Shown one piece after another: positions 15,541 through 24,673 of a stretch of 40,869 nucleotides of DNA. The notes below the pieces were generated by a model. It searched no databases, had not been told where the DNA came from, and saw only the letters and a program-made list of their open reading frames with translations. Origin of the DNA: Candidatus Melainabacteria bacterium (GTDB lineage: Bacteria > Cyanobacteriota > Vampirovibrionia > Obscuribacterales > Obscuribacteraceae); NCBI GenBank assembly GCA_003175915.1, contig PSRH01000216.1, forward strand, positions 1 through 40,869, read 5' to 3'. Position 1 is the first letter of the stretch. Each line of letters opens with the position of its first letter. Position numbers and translations under genes: made by a program.

Positions 15541-15834
15541 AGCAATTATTCTCGGGATATGTGATCTGCGCTAAATGTATATTTCTTGACGACGCCGCGC
15601 CACCATAGTTCCCCAAAACGAGCAGATAAGACAAGCATTGAAGATTTGCATTGTAGGCAACTGGCGACATGGATTGAATCAGAAAGTTTGAGGTCCGCCC
15701 GCGAACAAAACTCACGGGCGCCTGTCACGTTTGTAATCTGATGTCTACGAAAGGAGACAGTAGCGACAGGAACATTCAAATAGTTGCCATGTCATTGCTA
15801 TTTAGTTACTACAGCAAAAGGACGTGTGAGTTAT

Positions 15835-17052
15835 ATGAAAGCCCTCGTTTTCAAAGGTGTTGGAAAGATCGAACTGGCTGAATTACCCAAGCCAGTCTTG
15901 CAAGATTCAACTGATGCGATTGTGCGCATTATTGCCGCGTCGATTTGTGGAACTGATTTGCACATGGTGCGTGGCAGTATGTCGGGAATGAAACCAGGTA
16001 GCATTTTGGGACACGAAGCCGTGGGAATTGTGGAACAGGTCGGTGCCAGTGTGCAAAATTTCAAGGAGGGCGATAGAGTAGTTGTCTGCTCAACCATTGC
16101 TTGCGGGAATTGCGTCTACTGTCAGGCTGAAGAGTACTCATCCTGCGATCGCGCCAACCCAAATGGTCCCGAGGCCGGTACGGCTTTCTTTGGTGGACCG
16201 GTTTCGAGCGGGCCCTTTGATGGTCTGCAAGCAGAGTTCGCCCGTATACCCTACGCCGATGCGGTGCTCGTAGCAATCCCAGAGCAAGTTAACAATGACG
16301 ATGCATTGTTGGTTTCTGACGTATTCCCAACGGGTTATATGGCAGCAAAAATCGCCGACGTCCAAGAAGGAGACATTGTCGCTGTTTTTGGCTGTGGACC
16401 GGTGGGGCAGATGGCCATCGCTTCGGCAAAACTCTTGGGCGCGTCCAAGGTGATCGCGGTAGATTGCTTGCAAGATCGCCTGGAAACAGCCAAAGGCCAA
16501 GGTGCAATGATTTTGAACTACAATGAAAACGATCCGGTCGAGGCCTTGCACGACTTGAGCGATGGGTATGGGCCTGACGCGTGCATTGATGCCGTGGGAC
16601 TAGATGCAGAAAAGGCGACGGAAGGACCAGCTTCGGAAAAACGACCTTTCATCAAAGAATTTTCCGATTATCTCGAACAAAAAATGCTGGCTCCTACAAA
16701 GTTCAATTTGGGCGATCAATGGAGACAAGGCAATGCCCCATCGCAGGTTCTTCAATGGTGCGTGGAATCGGTGAGAAAGAGCGGTGTCATCTCGATCGTT
16801 GGCGTCTATGCCGAGAATTCGGTAAGGTTTCCAATCGGCTTGGCAATGCAAAAGGCATTGACGGTTCGCGCCGCTAACTGCAGTCACCGTAAATATGTGC
16901 CCACATTGTTAAAGCTAATTGCAGATGGACAGTTCCGTCCGTCTGCGATTCTAACCAAGCAGTGCGATTTAATACAGGCTGTCAATTGTTACGAGCATTT
17001 TGACAGGCGCGAATCAGGTTGGCTCAAAGTGAGGCTCTCACCGGCGGCATAG
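15835..17052 (+). CDS. Zinc-dependent alcohol dehydrogenase, formaldehyde-dehydrogenase-like
   Basis: This medium-chain dehydrogenase/reductase has 405 residues. Catalytic zinc ligands are Cys38 (CGTD) and the His60-Glu61 pair (GHEAVG). The structural zinc site is Cys90, Cys93, Cys96 and Cys104 (CGNCVYCQAEEYSSC). The nucleotide-binding Rossmann motif is FGCGPVGQMA. The long insertion after GPDACIDAVGLDAE, with the EFSDYLEQKMLAPTKF stretch, resembles the glutathione-independent formaldehyde dehydrogenase branch. NAD(P)-dependent oxidation of an alcohol or aldehyde adduct is expected; the real substrate is uncertain. ATG 15835 is chosen because MKALVFKG is the normal family start; the frame is open 51 bases further upstream. 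Confidence 0.9.
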   Translation: MKALVFKGVGKIELAELPKPVLQDSTDAIVRIIAASICGTDLHMVRGSMSGMKPGSILGHEAVGIVEQVGASVQNFKEGDRVVVCSTIACGNCVYCQAEEYSSCDRANPNGPEAGTAFFGGPVSSGPFDGLQAEFARIPYADAVLVAIPEQVNNDDALLVSDVFPTGYMAAKIADVQEGDIVAVFGCGPVGQMAIASAKLLGASKVIAVDCLQDRLETAKGQGAMILNYNENDPVEALHDLSDGYGPDACIDAVGLDAEKATEGPASEKRPFIKEFSDYLEQKMLAPTKFNLGDQWRQGNAPSQVLQWCVESVRKSGVISIVGVYAENSVRFPIGLAMQKALTVRAANCSHRKYVPTLLKLIADGQFRPSAILTKQCDLIQAVNCYEHFDRRESGWLKVRLSPAA

Positions 17053-17082
17053 GCGAAATGGTTTTCCAGAACTTGTTTATGT

Positions 17083-17103
17083 AAAACCTGGAACCAGTTT
17101 TGT
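17083..17103 (+). terminator. Possible terminator after the ADH gene
   Basis: AAAAC and TGG (17083-17091) pair with CCA and GTTTT (17094-17101) around a single bulged C. This makes a small hairpin about 30 bases after the ADH stop. The loop is tight and the trailing T-run is short, so termination efficiency is doubtful. An overlapping alternative stem uses GGTTTT at 17060-17065. Confidence 0.25.
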
Positions 17104-17217
17104 ATGTTATTCGTCCGAGATGGGTGTCGGATATGGGCGACACCGCTTTGAATCCATTTTTAATGGGCACGTCAGCCTGTTGGCTACCATGGAAGGCAGA
17201 AATTAGAGTTATTGATT

Positions 17218-17445
17218 ATGAAGGTTCCAGACGGCTACTCCTATTACACCCTGTTCGACGCGCTTCGCCAACGCGTCCTCAGTTGTGATGTTGCCTGTGA
17301 CGTCGAGTATTGCTTAGACTTGATGGATATCCTTGTAGCTAAACAAGAAGATTTACTTATTGAATTTTTGCAGAACGACTTTAGGTTGAAGGCCGACGGC
17401 AATGGTAAAAAGACTCAGCGCAATTGCAGAAAGCGCGAAAAATGA
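17218..17445 (+). CDS. Small protein of unknown function
   Basis: The 75-residue frame starts at ATG 17218 (MKVPDGYSYYTLFDALRQRV). It contains an amphipathic helical middle (EYCLDLMDILVAKQEDLLIEFLQNDF) and a basic tail (GKKTQRNCRKREK). No strong ribosome site, signal peptide or known motif is visible. It lies between the ADH gene and the convergent SulP gene. The protein-like composition and lack of a better frame support it only modestly. Confidence 0.4.
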   Translation: MKVPDGYSYYTLFDALRQRVLSCDVACDVEYCLDLMDILVAKQEDLLIEFLQNDFRLKADGNGKKTQRNCRKREK

Positions 17446-17486
17446 ATGTGGTTACGAGCGGGAAAGAGGGACAAGACAAGATGCTG

Positions 17487-17514
17487 TCTTCGGGTGTATC
17501 TCATTGACCGAAGA
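17487..17514. terminator. Hairpin in convergent gap before the SulP gene end
   Basis: TCTTCGG (17487-17493) and CCGAAGA (17508-17514) form a 7-pair stem with a 14-base loop, 30 bases beyond the SulP stop. A competing AAGACA/TGTCTT stem overlaps it. No T-run follows on either strand, so a terminator role is only suggested by its position between convergent genes. Confidence 0.25.
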
Positions 17515-17543
17515 TTAGATCTCGTGTTGCCGCGTTCCGTTAT

Positions 17544-19112
17544 TTAGGCAATCGATCGAGCCCCTGCCTTTTCCTTAGAGCGTGGTTTTCCACGAGACTC
17601 GAAAGTTCGATTGAGGGTGCGCCAGTCGACGACCAGTTCACCGCCATTGGCGAAGTGGCGCTTCTGAATGCCGTAGATCAACTCCAGGCAGGCATGATCA
17701 ATGTAGGACAGTCCATCGATGTGCAGGTGGATCAGTTTGTCCGGACCCAACTCCTCAATCGTTTCTGCCAGTCTGGGTAAGGTCAAGAAGGAAGCAGTGC
17801 CACGCAAGAAAATATGTGTTTCGCCGACGGCATCTTCGGCAATTCTGATTTCCAGGTGAGAAACACGGTAAAGCAACTTGGCAAAGCAAAGTACGATGCC
17901 AGTCGTGACACCAGTCAAAAGATCGACGCACACAATGGTGGCAACAGTAATGACGTAGATGATCAATTCCATTGAACCGACTTTTCTGAGGTCGCCGATC
18001 ACTTTGAAGTTAGCAAGCTTGTAGCCAATGTAGACGAGAAGGGCCGCCAGGCTGCAAGTGGGAATCAACTTAATCCAGGAAGATAAGAACACAACGAAGA
18101 GCAACAGCCATAAGCCATGGAGAAAAGCTGACATGCGTGTTTTGGCGCCGGCTGCTACATTTGTGCTGCTGCGAACCATAACGCCGGTGATTGGCAAACC
18201 GCCAACCAGGGCAGAAATGGAGTTTCCGATTCCTTGACTGGTCAATTCGCGATTATAGTCAGTCCGCCGGCCTCTATGCAGCTTATCGATCGCCGTTGCA
18301 CTGAGGAGCGTTTCGGCGGTGGCAATTACCGCAATAGCCAGACCGTCAAGCAGAACTTCGCGCAGCGTCATTCCATGCAAATCTTGAAAGCTCGGGAAAT
18401 TGAAGGCGATAGCTAGATTCTCCGGTATTGATACGTGCTTGATCGGTAACTGCGTCGCCGTTGCTACTAAGGTAGCAACAACGATGGCAACCAATGGTCC
18501 CGGAATGAACTTAAGCGCTTTGATTTGCAAGTTGTTCCAGCAAACCAAGATGACGATGGTCATGATGCCGATTGCCGCTGCCAGGTGATGGCTAGTCGTT
18601 TCCAGAGGAAAGAGACCAGTGGTAATGGCAGTCGGTATGCCGCAAATATTGCTCAAACCGGACGCCCCCGGGATGTGGTCCAGCATGACGTGGAACTGGC
18701 TGACCAGAATCAGTATGCCTATGCCGGAAAGCATTCCATGCACAACCGACGGTGGCACTGCCCGAAACCAATGAGCCCAACGACATAGCCCGGCGAGAAC
18801 CTGACAGATGCCGCCGACCAGAAGGACTACTCCTAGTTGTTCGACTCCGTATTTGGCTATCAACGAAGAGACTATGACGACAAGTCCGGCTGCCGGTCCA
18901 CTTACTTGCAATTGGCAGCCACCCAGTGGTCCAACAATAAGTCCACCGACTATCCCGGAAATTATGCCGAGAGCGGGTGGCACGCCGCAGGCAATCGCAA
19001 TACCCATACAGAGGGGCAGGGCGACAAGGAACACAACCAATGAAGCCAGAAAATCGTTACCGAAAGTGTGTCGCATTTTCTTCAGCGACACAACTAAGCT
19101 AGGCCTAAACAA
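17544..19112 (-). CDS. SulP family anion transporter with STAS domain
   Basis: This SLC26/SulP transporter has about 520 residues. The N-terminal half opens NDFLASLVVFLVALPLCMGIAIACGVPPALGIISGIVGG, the family's first helices, and the SGPAAG element is present. A cytoplasmic STAS domain occupies about residues 425-510 (HIFLRGTASFLTLPRL, then IDGLSYIDHACLELI). Members move sulfate, bicarbonate or other anions, and substrate cannot be fixed. TTG 19112 is chosen as start because GGAGG sits 8 bases upstream. GTG 19121 would overlap that site, and an internal ATG at 19076 also precedes the first helix. No carbonic anhydrase gene lies nearby, although such transporters are often paired with one. Confidence 0.9.
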   Translation of the reverse strand: MFRPSLVVSLKKMRHTFGNDFLASLVVFLVALPLCMGIAIACGVPPALGIISGIVGGLIVGPLGGCQLQVSGPAAGLVVIVSSLIAKYGVEQLGVVLLVGGICQVLAGLCRWAHWFRAVPPSVVHGMLSGIGILILVSQFHVMLDHIPGASGLSNICGIPTAITTGLFPLETTSHHLAAAIGIMTIVILVCWNNLQIKALKFIPGPLVAIVVATLVATATQLPIKHVSIPENLAIAFNFPSFQDLHGMTLREVLLDGLAIAVIATAETLLSATAIDKLHRGRRTDYNRELTSQGIGNSISALVGGLPITGVMVRSSTNVAAGAKTRMSAFLHGLWLLLFVVFLSSWIKLIPTCSLAALLVYIGYKLANFKVIGDLRKVGSMELIIYVITVATIVCVDLLTGVTTGIVLCFAKLLYRVSHLEIRIAEDAVGETHIFLRGTASFLTLPRLAETIEELGPDKLIHLHIDGLSYIDHACLELIYGIQKRHFANGGELVVDWRTLNRTFESRGKPRSKEKAGARSIA

Positions 19113-19295
19113 TAGCCTCACCTCCAGATGTAGGGGCGGGATGCCAATGATTTTCCTAAGGAAAATCCGGGGTTACTCAATTGCCTGAACGTCATTCAAT
19201 AGCGTTTCATGATGCTGCTACTGCTTGCTAGGAACCTGATTGCTCAATTCCACGCATTCAAATTTTGACGGCAGAGCAAGGGCATTCTCACCCTT

Positions 19296-19637
19296 TTAAA
19301 TCAAAAGACTCTGATAGAGAAGCCAACGCTTTACGGACCCTGCTGGTGAGACTATATCTTCAATGCAGTAAGGACTGTAACGAACCAAGTAACAGTTCAA
19401 CGTGCGATTTGGCAGTGATGGTCTATTTTGGTCGTCGCCGAAAGAGCTTGTATTCCTTTCAGACCCGTTTCTAAATGAGTAGTCCAAACGCGGGGTAAGC
19501 GCATGATGATCCAGTTGCTCTTTGGCTCGTACTGCTAAGGAAGCCTGAGCCTGCGGTGACCAGCGGAAACAAATCAGACACTGCGCTAGTAAGAGCAGTG
19601 TCACTCCAAATAGGGCGTTGATTCTACGCTTGTTCAT
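19296..19637 (-). CDS. Possible secreted protein, unrecognised
   Basis: From ATG 19637 the 113-residue product begins with a plausible signal peptide: basic NKRR, hydrophobic ALFGVTLLLLAQCLICF, and AQA cleavage. A mature region without known motifs follows. No good ribosome site precedes it, and the mature part is of ordinary composition. It may be an exported protein transcribed toward SulP. It may also be chance, and the region would then be a long non-coding gap from 19113 to 19858. Confidence 0.35.
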   Translation of the reverse strand: MNKRRINALFGVTLLLLAQCLICFRWSPQAQASLAVRAKEQLDHHALTPRLDYSFRNGSERNTSSFGDDQNRPSLPNRTLNCYLVRYSPYCIEDIVSPAGSVKRWLLYQSLLI

Positions 19638-19688
19638 CCGAATGCAACCCCGGCAGACTAGAGAGTATTTTACCAAAAGTTTCTAATC

Positions 19689-19746
19689 AATCAACCCCGC
19701 GTATCGGTTTAATGCAAGCTCTACCGATATTGTTCGCCTGTTGATT
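19689..19746. repeat. Nested inverted repeats upstream of the acyltransferase gene
   Basis: An outer pair, AATCAAC (19689-19695) and GTTGATT (19740-19746), encloses an inner pair, ATCGGT (19703-19708) and ACCGAT (19723-19728). The symmetry could be an operator or a cruciform/RNA structure in this divergent promoter region. It is too short to exclude chance. Confidence 0.3.
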
Positions 19747-19858
19747 AACCCATTTGTAAGTGAGAACATCGCTCTTGTGATAAAGTCTCTAAGCTTTGTC
19801 CGGGTTGCTCGAACCGCTGTCTCACTTTGTTACAAGTGCCGTTAATCGCACATTGAAG

Positions 19859-21019
19859 ATGGCTGAATTTTTGAACTCAAGAAATAGTGCAGGCGCGGAG
19901 ACGATCGCTAAGAGCGTGGACGAAGTCCCCACGGCGCAAACACAAAGACTTTATAAAGAAGCTGATGCGAAGACGGTCGAGTCGTCTATTAGCCGCGGGC
20001 ATTTTGACAGCGTTCAGGTGATGAGAGCGTTGAGCGTCATTGCTGTTGTCCTGTTTCATGTGGCTATGAGGCAAAGGCAGGATTTTCCGCACATAGCACT
20101 ACCACTCACCTACCCTCAATCGCTGATGGGGCATGCTGGTGTAGATCTGTTTTTCATCATCAGCGGATTTATCATCACTACTGTGAACTGGCGCGAATTC
20201 GCTAGACCATCCGCTATCCGGAGTTACCTTGCCAAAAGGCTTATACGTGTTATGCCTCTGTATTGGCTGACTGCGCTGCCTATGATACCGCTGGCTATGG
20301 CTAATCTCGATCTAAAGTCGGCCTTCGGTGCTTTACTCTTGTTGCCGCATTATGCTTCACGAATCAACCAGGTAGCCTGGAGCCTCGCCTACGAGATTTT
20401 GTTCTATGCAGTGTTCGCTCTGTTTTTGGTATTTCCCCGCCGCTACTTACCGGTGTGTGTCAGTGCCTGGGTAATTATGATTCTTGCAAGCAACGCTGCC
20501 TCCGGGCATGTTGCCTGGTTAGGAAATTTTCTCCGCCCGCTCAATCTGGAATTTGTCCTTGGCATAACCGTTGCGGGACTCATTCAGGCAAGAGTTTTCT
20601 TCCGTCGACCGAGACTTCTCATTTGCCTGGGTCTAATCGGAATCCTTGCCGTAGCGGCGTTAAAGCACTTTGGTCCTAATCCATACCCGGAATATGACGG
20701 TAAGATGCGGGCTCTATTATTTGGTGTCCCCTGCGCTCTCTTGTTGTATGGAGCGATTGTCATTGAGTGCTTAGGTAAGACTGCATACTCGAAACTATTA
20801 TTACTCCTCGGCGATGCGTCCTACTCCATATACCTGGTACACTTCGTCTTGATTCAACTGTTGATGCTCAACCCACTTGCTGCGGCGATAAAGAACCCCA
20901 TAGCGTTCTTCCTCTGGGAGTTGCTGGTCATCGTTCTTGTTATGGCAGCCGGAGTTCTCGTTCATTTGAAACTTGAGAAGCCGCTTCTCAGAACCCTTAA
21001 ACACCGCTTTATTAGTTAG
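19859..21019 (+). CDS. Acyltransferase 3 family membrane protein (OafA/YrhL-like)
   Basis: The catalytic motif FDSVQVMRALSVIAVVLFHV, with the family's conserved His, opens a domain of about ten membrane helices. HAGVDLFFIISGFIIT, an arginine-rich LAKRLIRVMPLYWL, and GDASYSIYLVHF also match acyltransferase 3. Such proteins transfer acyl groups (often acetyl) to surface polysaccharides, lipids or secreted glycans. A ~47-residue hydrophilic N-terminus precedes the domain. ATG 19859 (386 residues) is used; the frame is open from TTG 19796, and neither start has a good ribosome site. Its 3' end overlaps the convergent deaminase gene by 8 bases. The acceptor is unknown. Confidence 0.88.
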   Translation: MAEFLNSRNSAGAETIAKSVDEVPTAQTQRLYKEADAKTVESSISRGHFDSVQVMRALSVIAVVLFHVAMRQRQDFPHIALPLTYPQSLMGHAGVDLFFIISGFIITTVNWREFARPSAIRSYLAKRLIRVMPLYWLTALPMIPLAMANLDLKSAFGALLLLPHYASRINQVAWSLAYEILFYAVFALFLVFPRRYLPVCVSAWVIMILASNAASGHVAWLGNFLRPLNLEFVLGITVAGLIQARVFFRRPRLLICLGLIGILAVAALKHFGPNPYPEYDGKMRALLFGVPCALLLYGAIVIECLGKTAYSKLLLLLGDASYSIYLVHFVLIQLLMLNPLAAAIKNPIAFFLWELLVIVLVMAAGVLVHLKLEKPLLRTLKHRFIS

Positions 21020-21461
21020 TTTCGATGTCCTTAAGCAGACAAACTTCTACACCAGCTTCTTTGAACTGCATGGTTGCTAACTCGAATTCGTCCTTCCAAC
21101 GCGGATTCTCGCTATAGGGAGCAACGATTCTCTTAATTCCTGCCTGGATACACATCGCCGCACAGGCTGCGCAAGACATGAAAGGCCAGGTGTAGAGAGT
21201 GCAACCCTCTAACGATTGACTGGCAAAAATGATCGCGTTTCGTTCGCAATGGACAAACATCTTGTACTTAAGATCCCGGTTGTTCAGTCTTTCCGGTAAA
21301 TCGTCAACACCCTGGGCAAGTCCGTTGTATCCAAGCGAAACGACGCGGCGTTTGTTGTCTACTATTACCGCACCAGCCTTGGTGCTTGGATCTTTTGACC
21401 AGGAGGCAACATGCTCGGCTAAGCCGAGAAAACGTTTGTCCCACTTTTCTGTGTCTGACAT
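21012..21461 (-). CDS. dCMP/cytidine-type deaminase
   Basis: This zinc-dependent deaminase has 149 residues. The zinc site comprises His and catalytic Glu in VHCERNAI and the two cysteines of SCAACAAMC, replacing the more usual PCxxC. SKDPSTKAGAVIVD and LGYNGLAQGVDDLPERL are hallmarks of deoxycytidylate deaminase, which makes dUMP for thymidylate synthesis. ATG 21461 is preferred; GGGGAG lies close upstream, and the TTG at 21482 adds only seven residues. It converges on and overlaps the acyltransferase end by 8 bases. Free cytidine or another nucleotide substrate remains possible. Confidence 0.85.
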   Translation of the reverse strand: MSDTEKWDKRFLGLAEHVASWSKDPSTKAGAVIVDNKRRVVSLGYNGLAQGVDDLPERLNNRDLKYKMFVHCERNAIIFASQSLEGCTLYTWPFMSCAACAAMCIQAGIKRIVAPYSENPRWKDEFELATMQFKEAGVEVCLLKDIETN

Positions 21462-21599
21462 ATGCTCCCCAGAGATACTCAAGTGTAGTAAAGGAACAGA
21501 TTATCACAAGCCAGTGAAACAGTTAATCAACTGATCCATATAACACATACGAGATTTTCCTTGACGCTAATATGACACAGAGCGCGTAGGCAAGGTTAG

Positions 21600-22508
21600 A
21601 TGAAATCGCGAATCTTTGTTATTGGTCTGCTCTTCTGGTTTGCAATTAGTCCGGCGATTGCCAGGCACTCTGACGTGACTAGAATCAAAGAGTCAATCGA
21701 TGTCGCCGGTGTCAGGCGCAGGTTCACTGTTTGTGTTCCAAACGATTGTGCGAAGTCAGGTGTTCCACTTGTCATTGTCCTGCACGGTGCTATGGGTAAC
21801 GGATGGTGTGCCGAACACGATAGTCAAATGACTCCGAAAGCGGAGAAGGAACGCTTTATCGTGGCTTATCCTAACGGGACCGGATTTTTTCGCAAGTTCT
21901 TTCTATCCTGGAATGTTGGCCCTTGCCGTAAATTGGTCCGGTCGAAGAAAGTAGATGACCTTGCTTTCATCAGAAAGATGATTGAATTGTTCGAGGCTAA
22001 ATATAACGTAGATCCTCGACGTGTTTATGTAACCGGACTTTCTAATGGCGGAATGCTTGCTTATCGCATTGCCGCAGAAATGCCGGATCTTGTTGCTGCT
22101 ATCTCGCCGGTTGCTTGCTGCATGTACAACACCCCCAATGATATGAGCGCGCCTGTAAGCGTCCTGGCTTTTCATGGCACTGCCGATCGAGTAATTCCAT
22201 TGGACGGACATAAAGGATCTTTTTATGGTTACCAAATTCAGACTGTGCCGGTCTCGGAGGGGATACGCTACTGGGTGAAGCGAGACCAGTGCTGTCCCTG
22301 TCCTCTGCATGAAGATATTGGCGTGGTTAGCAAGGAAACCTATCGCAACTCGTCAGGAAATGCGGAAGTATGCCTCTACACCATCAAACACGGAAATCAT
22401 TCCTGGCCGGGGGGTAAGTGCGTTTTCCCCCTGGCTGATCATCCGCAAAAGTGCCTGGTGGCTACCGATTTGATGTGGGAGTTTTTTCGCACCCATCCGA
22501 AGCAATGA
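21600..22508 (+). CDS. Secreted esterase, LpqC/PHB depolymerase-like (CE1)
   Basis: A signal peptide (RIFVIGLLFWFAISPAIARH) precedes an alpha/beta hydrolase. The oxyanion region is VIVLHGAMGN. The nucleophile is Ser148 in GLSNGG, the acid is the Asp in FHGTADRVIP, and the His lies in GNHSWPGG. This combination is typical of polyhydroxybutyrate depolymerase/feruloyl esterase family 1 proteins, which hydrolyse polyester or ester-linked phenolics outside the cytoplasm. Several cysteines (CVPNDC, CCPCP) are compatible with periplasmic disulfides. AAGG sits 4 bases before the ATG. The actual substrate is not evident. Confidence 0.88.
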   Translation: MKSRIFVIGLLFWFAISPAIARHSDVTRIKESIDVAGVRRRFTVCVPNDCAKSGVPLVIVLHGAMGNGWCAEHDSQMTPKAEKERFIVAYPNGTGFFRKFFLSWNVGPCRKLVRSKKVDDLAFIRKMIELFEAKYNVDPRRVYVTGLSNGGMLAYRIAAEMPDLVAAISPVACCMYNTPNDMSAPVSVLAFHGTADRVIPLDGHKGSFYGYQIQTVPVSEGIRYWVKRDQCCPCPLHEDIGVVSKETYRNSSGNAEVCLYTIKHGNHSWPGGKCVFPLADHPQKCLVATDLMWEFFRTHPKQ

Positions 22509-22677
22509 CCAAACGTTGTCAGGCTGTAACGAACCCCGCTGGCGGAGCCAATATCGTGATTGGACTATACGCTGTTGAGCGTCAGTAGTGATAATCTGTT
22601 ATATAGATGGGCTTGAAGAGCGGTGGTCCAACAGAAAAGGTATATTTAGGTGTCCCGGGGTCGAGGTGTTTGCTAGC

Positions 22678-24657
22678 GTGAGGAAAGGGCTACAGGCCGC
22701 AGTCAGCATCATAGTCTTGGCTACATTGCTGGGCCCGGCGGCAGACGCGAACGGACTCTACCGCCTGTTTCAGCCGAAGAAAAGGGACGCCAGCAGCGGC
22801 GTTCCTAGTACGTATCGTACGCCCGTGTCATCGCCAAAGTTCGAGCGGACTTCACAGTATTTCCAATTGGACGACGGCACCAGGCTTGCGGTGGAGATAT
22901 ATCTACCAAAACATAGCCTCGAAGATAAGCTACCGACCATCCTCGAGCAAACGCGCTATTGGCGCATCATTCAACCTAAGTTTCCTCTCAATAAGCTTTA
23001 TTCCAAGCCTTTAAGCATCTACAGACACGAATTCATAACTCATGGCTATGCCTGGGTAGCGGTTGACTCGCGGGGCGCAGGCGCATCGTTTGGTAGCCGT
23101 CCTTGGGAATTTTCACCGATTGAGATCGACGATAGTCGGCAAATCATCGATTGGATTACGAAGCAGCCCTGGTCGAACGGACAAGTGGGCACGATCGGCC
23201 ATTCGTTCTCTGGCAACATGGCTGAATTTACCCTGTTGACCAAGCATCCCGCTGTTAAGGCTGCCGCCGTTCTGTCCAGTCCCTTTGATCTCTATTCTGA
23301 TGTACTGCGCCCAGGTGGCATGCCGCTCCAGCCCTTCATCAAGCAATGGATCGACTTGACTGAAAGCTTTGACCGTAACAAATTTCCGGCCAACCTCCGC
23401 ATATTCAGTTGGGCCGTGCGAGGGATAACGCCGGTTCAGGCGGACAAGAAGGAAGCGCTTCTCAAAGCTGCCTTACAGGAGCATCGCTTGAACGCAGACC
23501 TGAGAACGCTGGACAAGATTGACTTTCGCGATGACTGTATTTTCGATGGACAGACTGCAGCAATGGCTAAGCGAACGCCGGCATTCGACCGAAGTGTTCG
23601 TCTCCTGCATGCTAAGTTCGATGAGGACCAACTGCACCACGACGGTATTGAACCGGTGAGCCCCAGCGGCTACGTTCGCGAGATTGATAAGGCCAAGGTG
23701 CCGATGTACTTTTCGGCTGGTTGGTTAGATGGGGGAAATGCCGGTGCCGCCGTCGGTAGGTATCTCAACTACACTTCTCCTGAAAATAAGTTGATCCTGG
23801 GCCCTTGGGACCACAATTTCTTCAACATAAGTCCCTTCACGCATCCGGGAATGAGCAAATTTCGCATCGATCAGGAGATGCTTAAGTTCTTCGACGAACA
23901 TATGAAGAAACCGAATTTGGTCGAACCTAATGAAGCACCGGTTCACTACTATACGCTTGGTGAGGAACGCTGGCATGCCAGCGATAAGTGGCCACCTGCC
24001 TCTGCCCCCACGGAGCATTATCTCTCGGAAAATCACGAGCTTAGTCCCAATTGCCAAAATGGCTCTGCCAGCGACAATTACCGGATAAATTTCAAGGCTG
24101 GTAGCGGTAAGAGCGGGCGTTGGGATTGCATGCTGGGCAATCCGCTTCTGCAGCCATATCCAAACCGCAAGAAAGAGGACAAGCTTTTGCTTTGCTATGA
24201 CAGCCAACCGTTAGCAAAAGACTTGCGAGTAACAGGACATCCATCCGTGAATCTGTTTTTGAAGTCAAATGGAGACGATTGCTCGCTGTTTGTCTATTTG
24301 GAGGACGTTGCTCCCGACGGATTCGTCCGCTACGTAAGCGAAGGCGAATTATTGTGCGGAAACAGGCTTAACGCGGGCAACGGCGCCAACTTGAAGACGG
24401 TTTTGCCAAAACCCACATTTTGCAAAGCCGATTATCATACGTTGCCAAAAGACGGGGTGACCAGCGTTGAAGTTGGCATGCTGCCCATGTCGTATCAATT
24501 CAAGAAAGGTCATAAGATAAGGCTTTCCATAGCCGGTGCCGACAAGGACCATTTCCAGCCGCCGAAATTTGCCAATCTGTGCACCCGGTTGGAAATCTTG
24601 CGCGGTAGCGAATTCCCTTCGCGGCTTTCTCTGCCTCAAGACATCAATGGATCCTGA
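22678..24657 (+). CDS. Secreted CocE/NonD family hydrolase
   Basis: An N-terminal signal peptide (RKGLQAAVSIIVLATLLGPAADA) leads into an X-Pro dipeptidyl-peptidase S15-type alpha/beta hydrolase. The nucleophile is Ser176 in IGHSFSG, with VAVDSRGAGASFGS before it and GPWDHNF carrying the likely catalytic His. A C-terminal jelly-roll domain (DLRVTGHPSVNLFLKSNGDDCSLFVYLEDV, then KGHKIRLSIAGADK) is as in cocaine esterase. GTG 22678 is chosen: GAGGTG lies 9 bases upstream and the signal peptide then begins properly. The open frame extends to 22588. The length is 659 residues. It follows the CE1 esterase on the same strand, so both may act on exported esters or amides. Confidence 0.88.
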   Translation: MRKGLQAAVSIIVLATLLGPAADANGLYRLFQPKKRDASSGVPSTYRTPVSSPKFERTSQYFQLDDGTRLAVEIYLPKHSLEDKLPTILEQTRYWRIIQPKFPLNKLYSKPLSIYRHEFITHGYAWVAVDSRGAGASFGSRPWEFSPIEIDDSRQIIDWITKQPWSNGQVGTIGHSFSGNMAEFTLLTKHPAVKAAAVLSSPFDLYSDVLRPGGMPLQPFIKQWIDLTESFDRNKFPANLRIFSWAVRGITPVQADKKEALLKAALQEHRLNADLRTLDKIDFRDDCIFDGQTAAMAKRTPAFDRSVRLLHAKFDEDQLHHDGIEPVSPSGYVREIDKAKVPMYFSAGWLDGGNAGAAVGRYLNYTSPENKLILGPWDHNFFNISPFTHPGMSKFRIDQEMLKFFDEHMKKPNLVEPNEAPVHYYTLGEERWHASDKWPPASAPTEHYLSENHELSPNCQNGSASDNYRINFKAGSGKSGRWDCMLGNPLLQPYPNRKKEDKLLLCYDSQPLAKDLRVTGHPSVNLFLKSNGDDCSLFVYLEDVAPDGFVRYVSEGELLCGNRLNAGNGANLKTVLPKPTFCKADYHTLPKDGVTSVEVGMLPMSYQFKKGHKIRLSIAGADKDHFQPPKFANLCTRLEILRGSEFPSRLSLPQDINGS

Positions 24658-24673
24658 TCGCCTCTGGGCGATT

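Noticed and set aside
15546..15779. Overlapping minus-strand frames in the gap before the ADH gene
   Set aside because: Several short frames compete with no ribosome site or motif. The AAAGGAGA near 15750 is on the plus strand and is not followed by a usable start at the right spacing.
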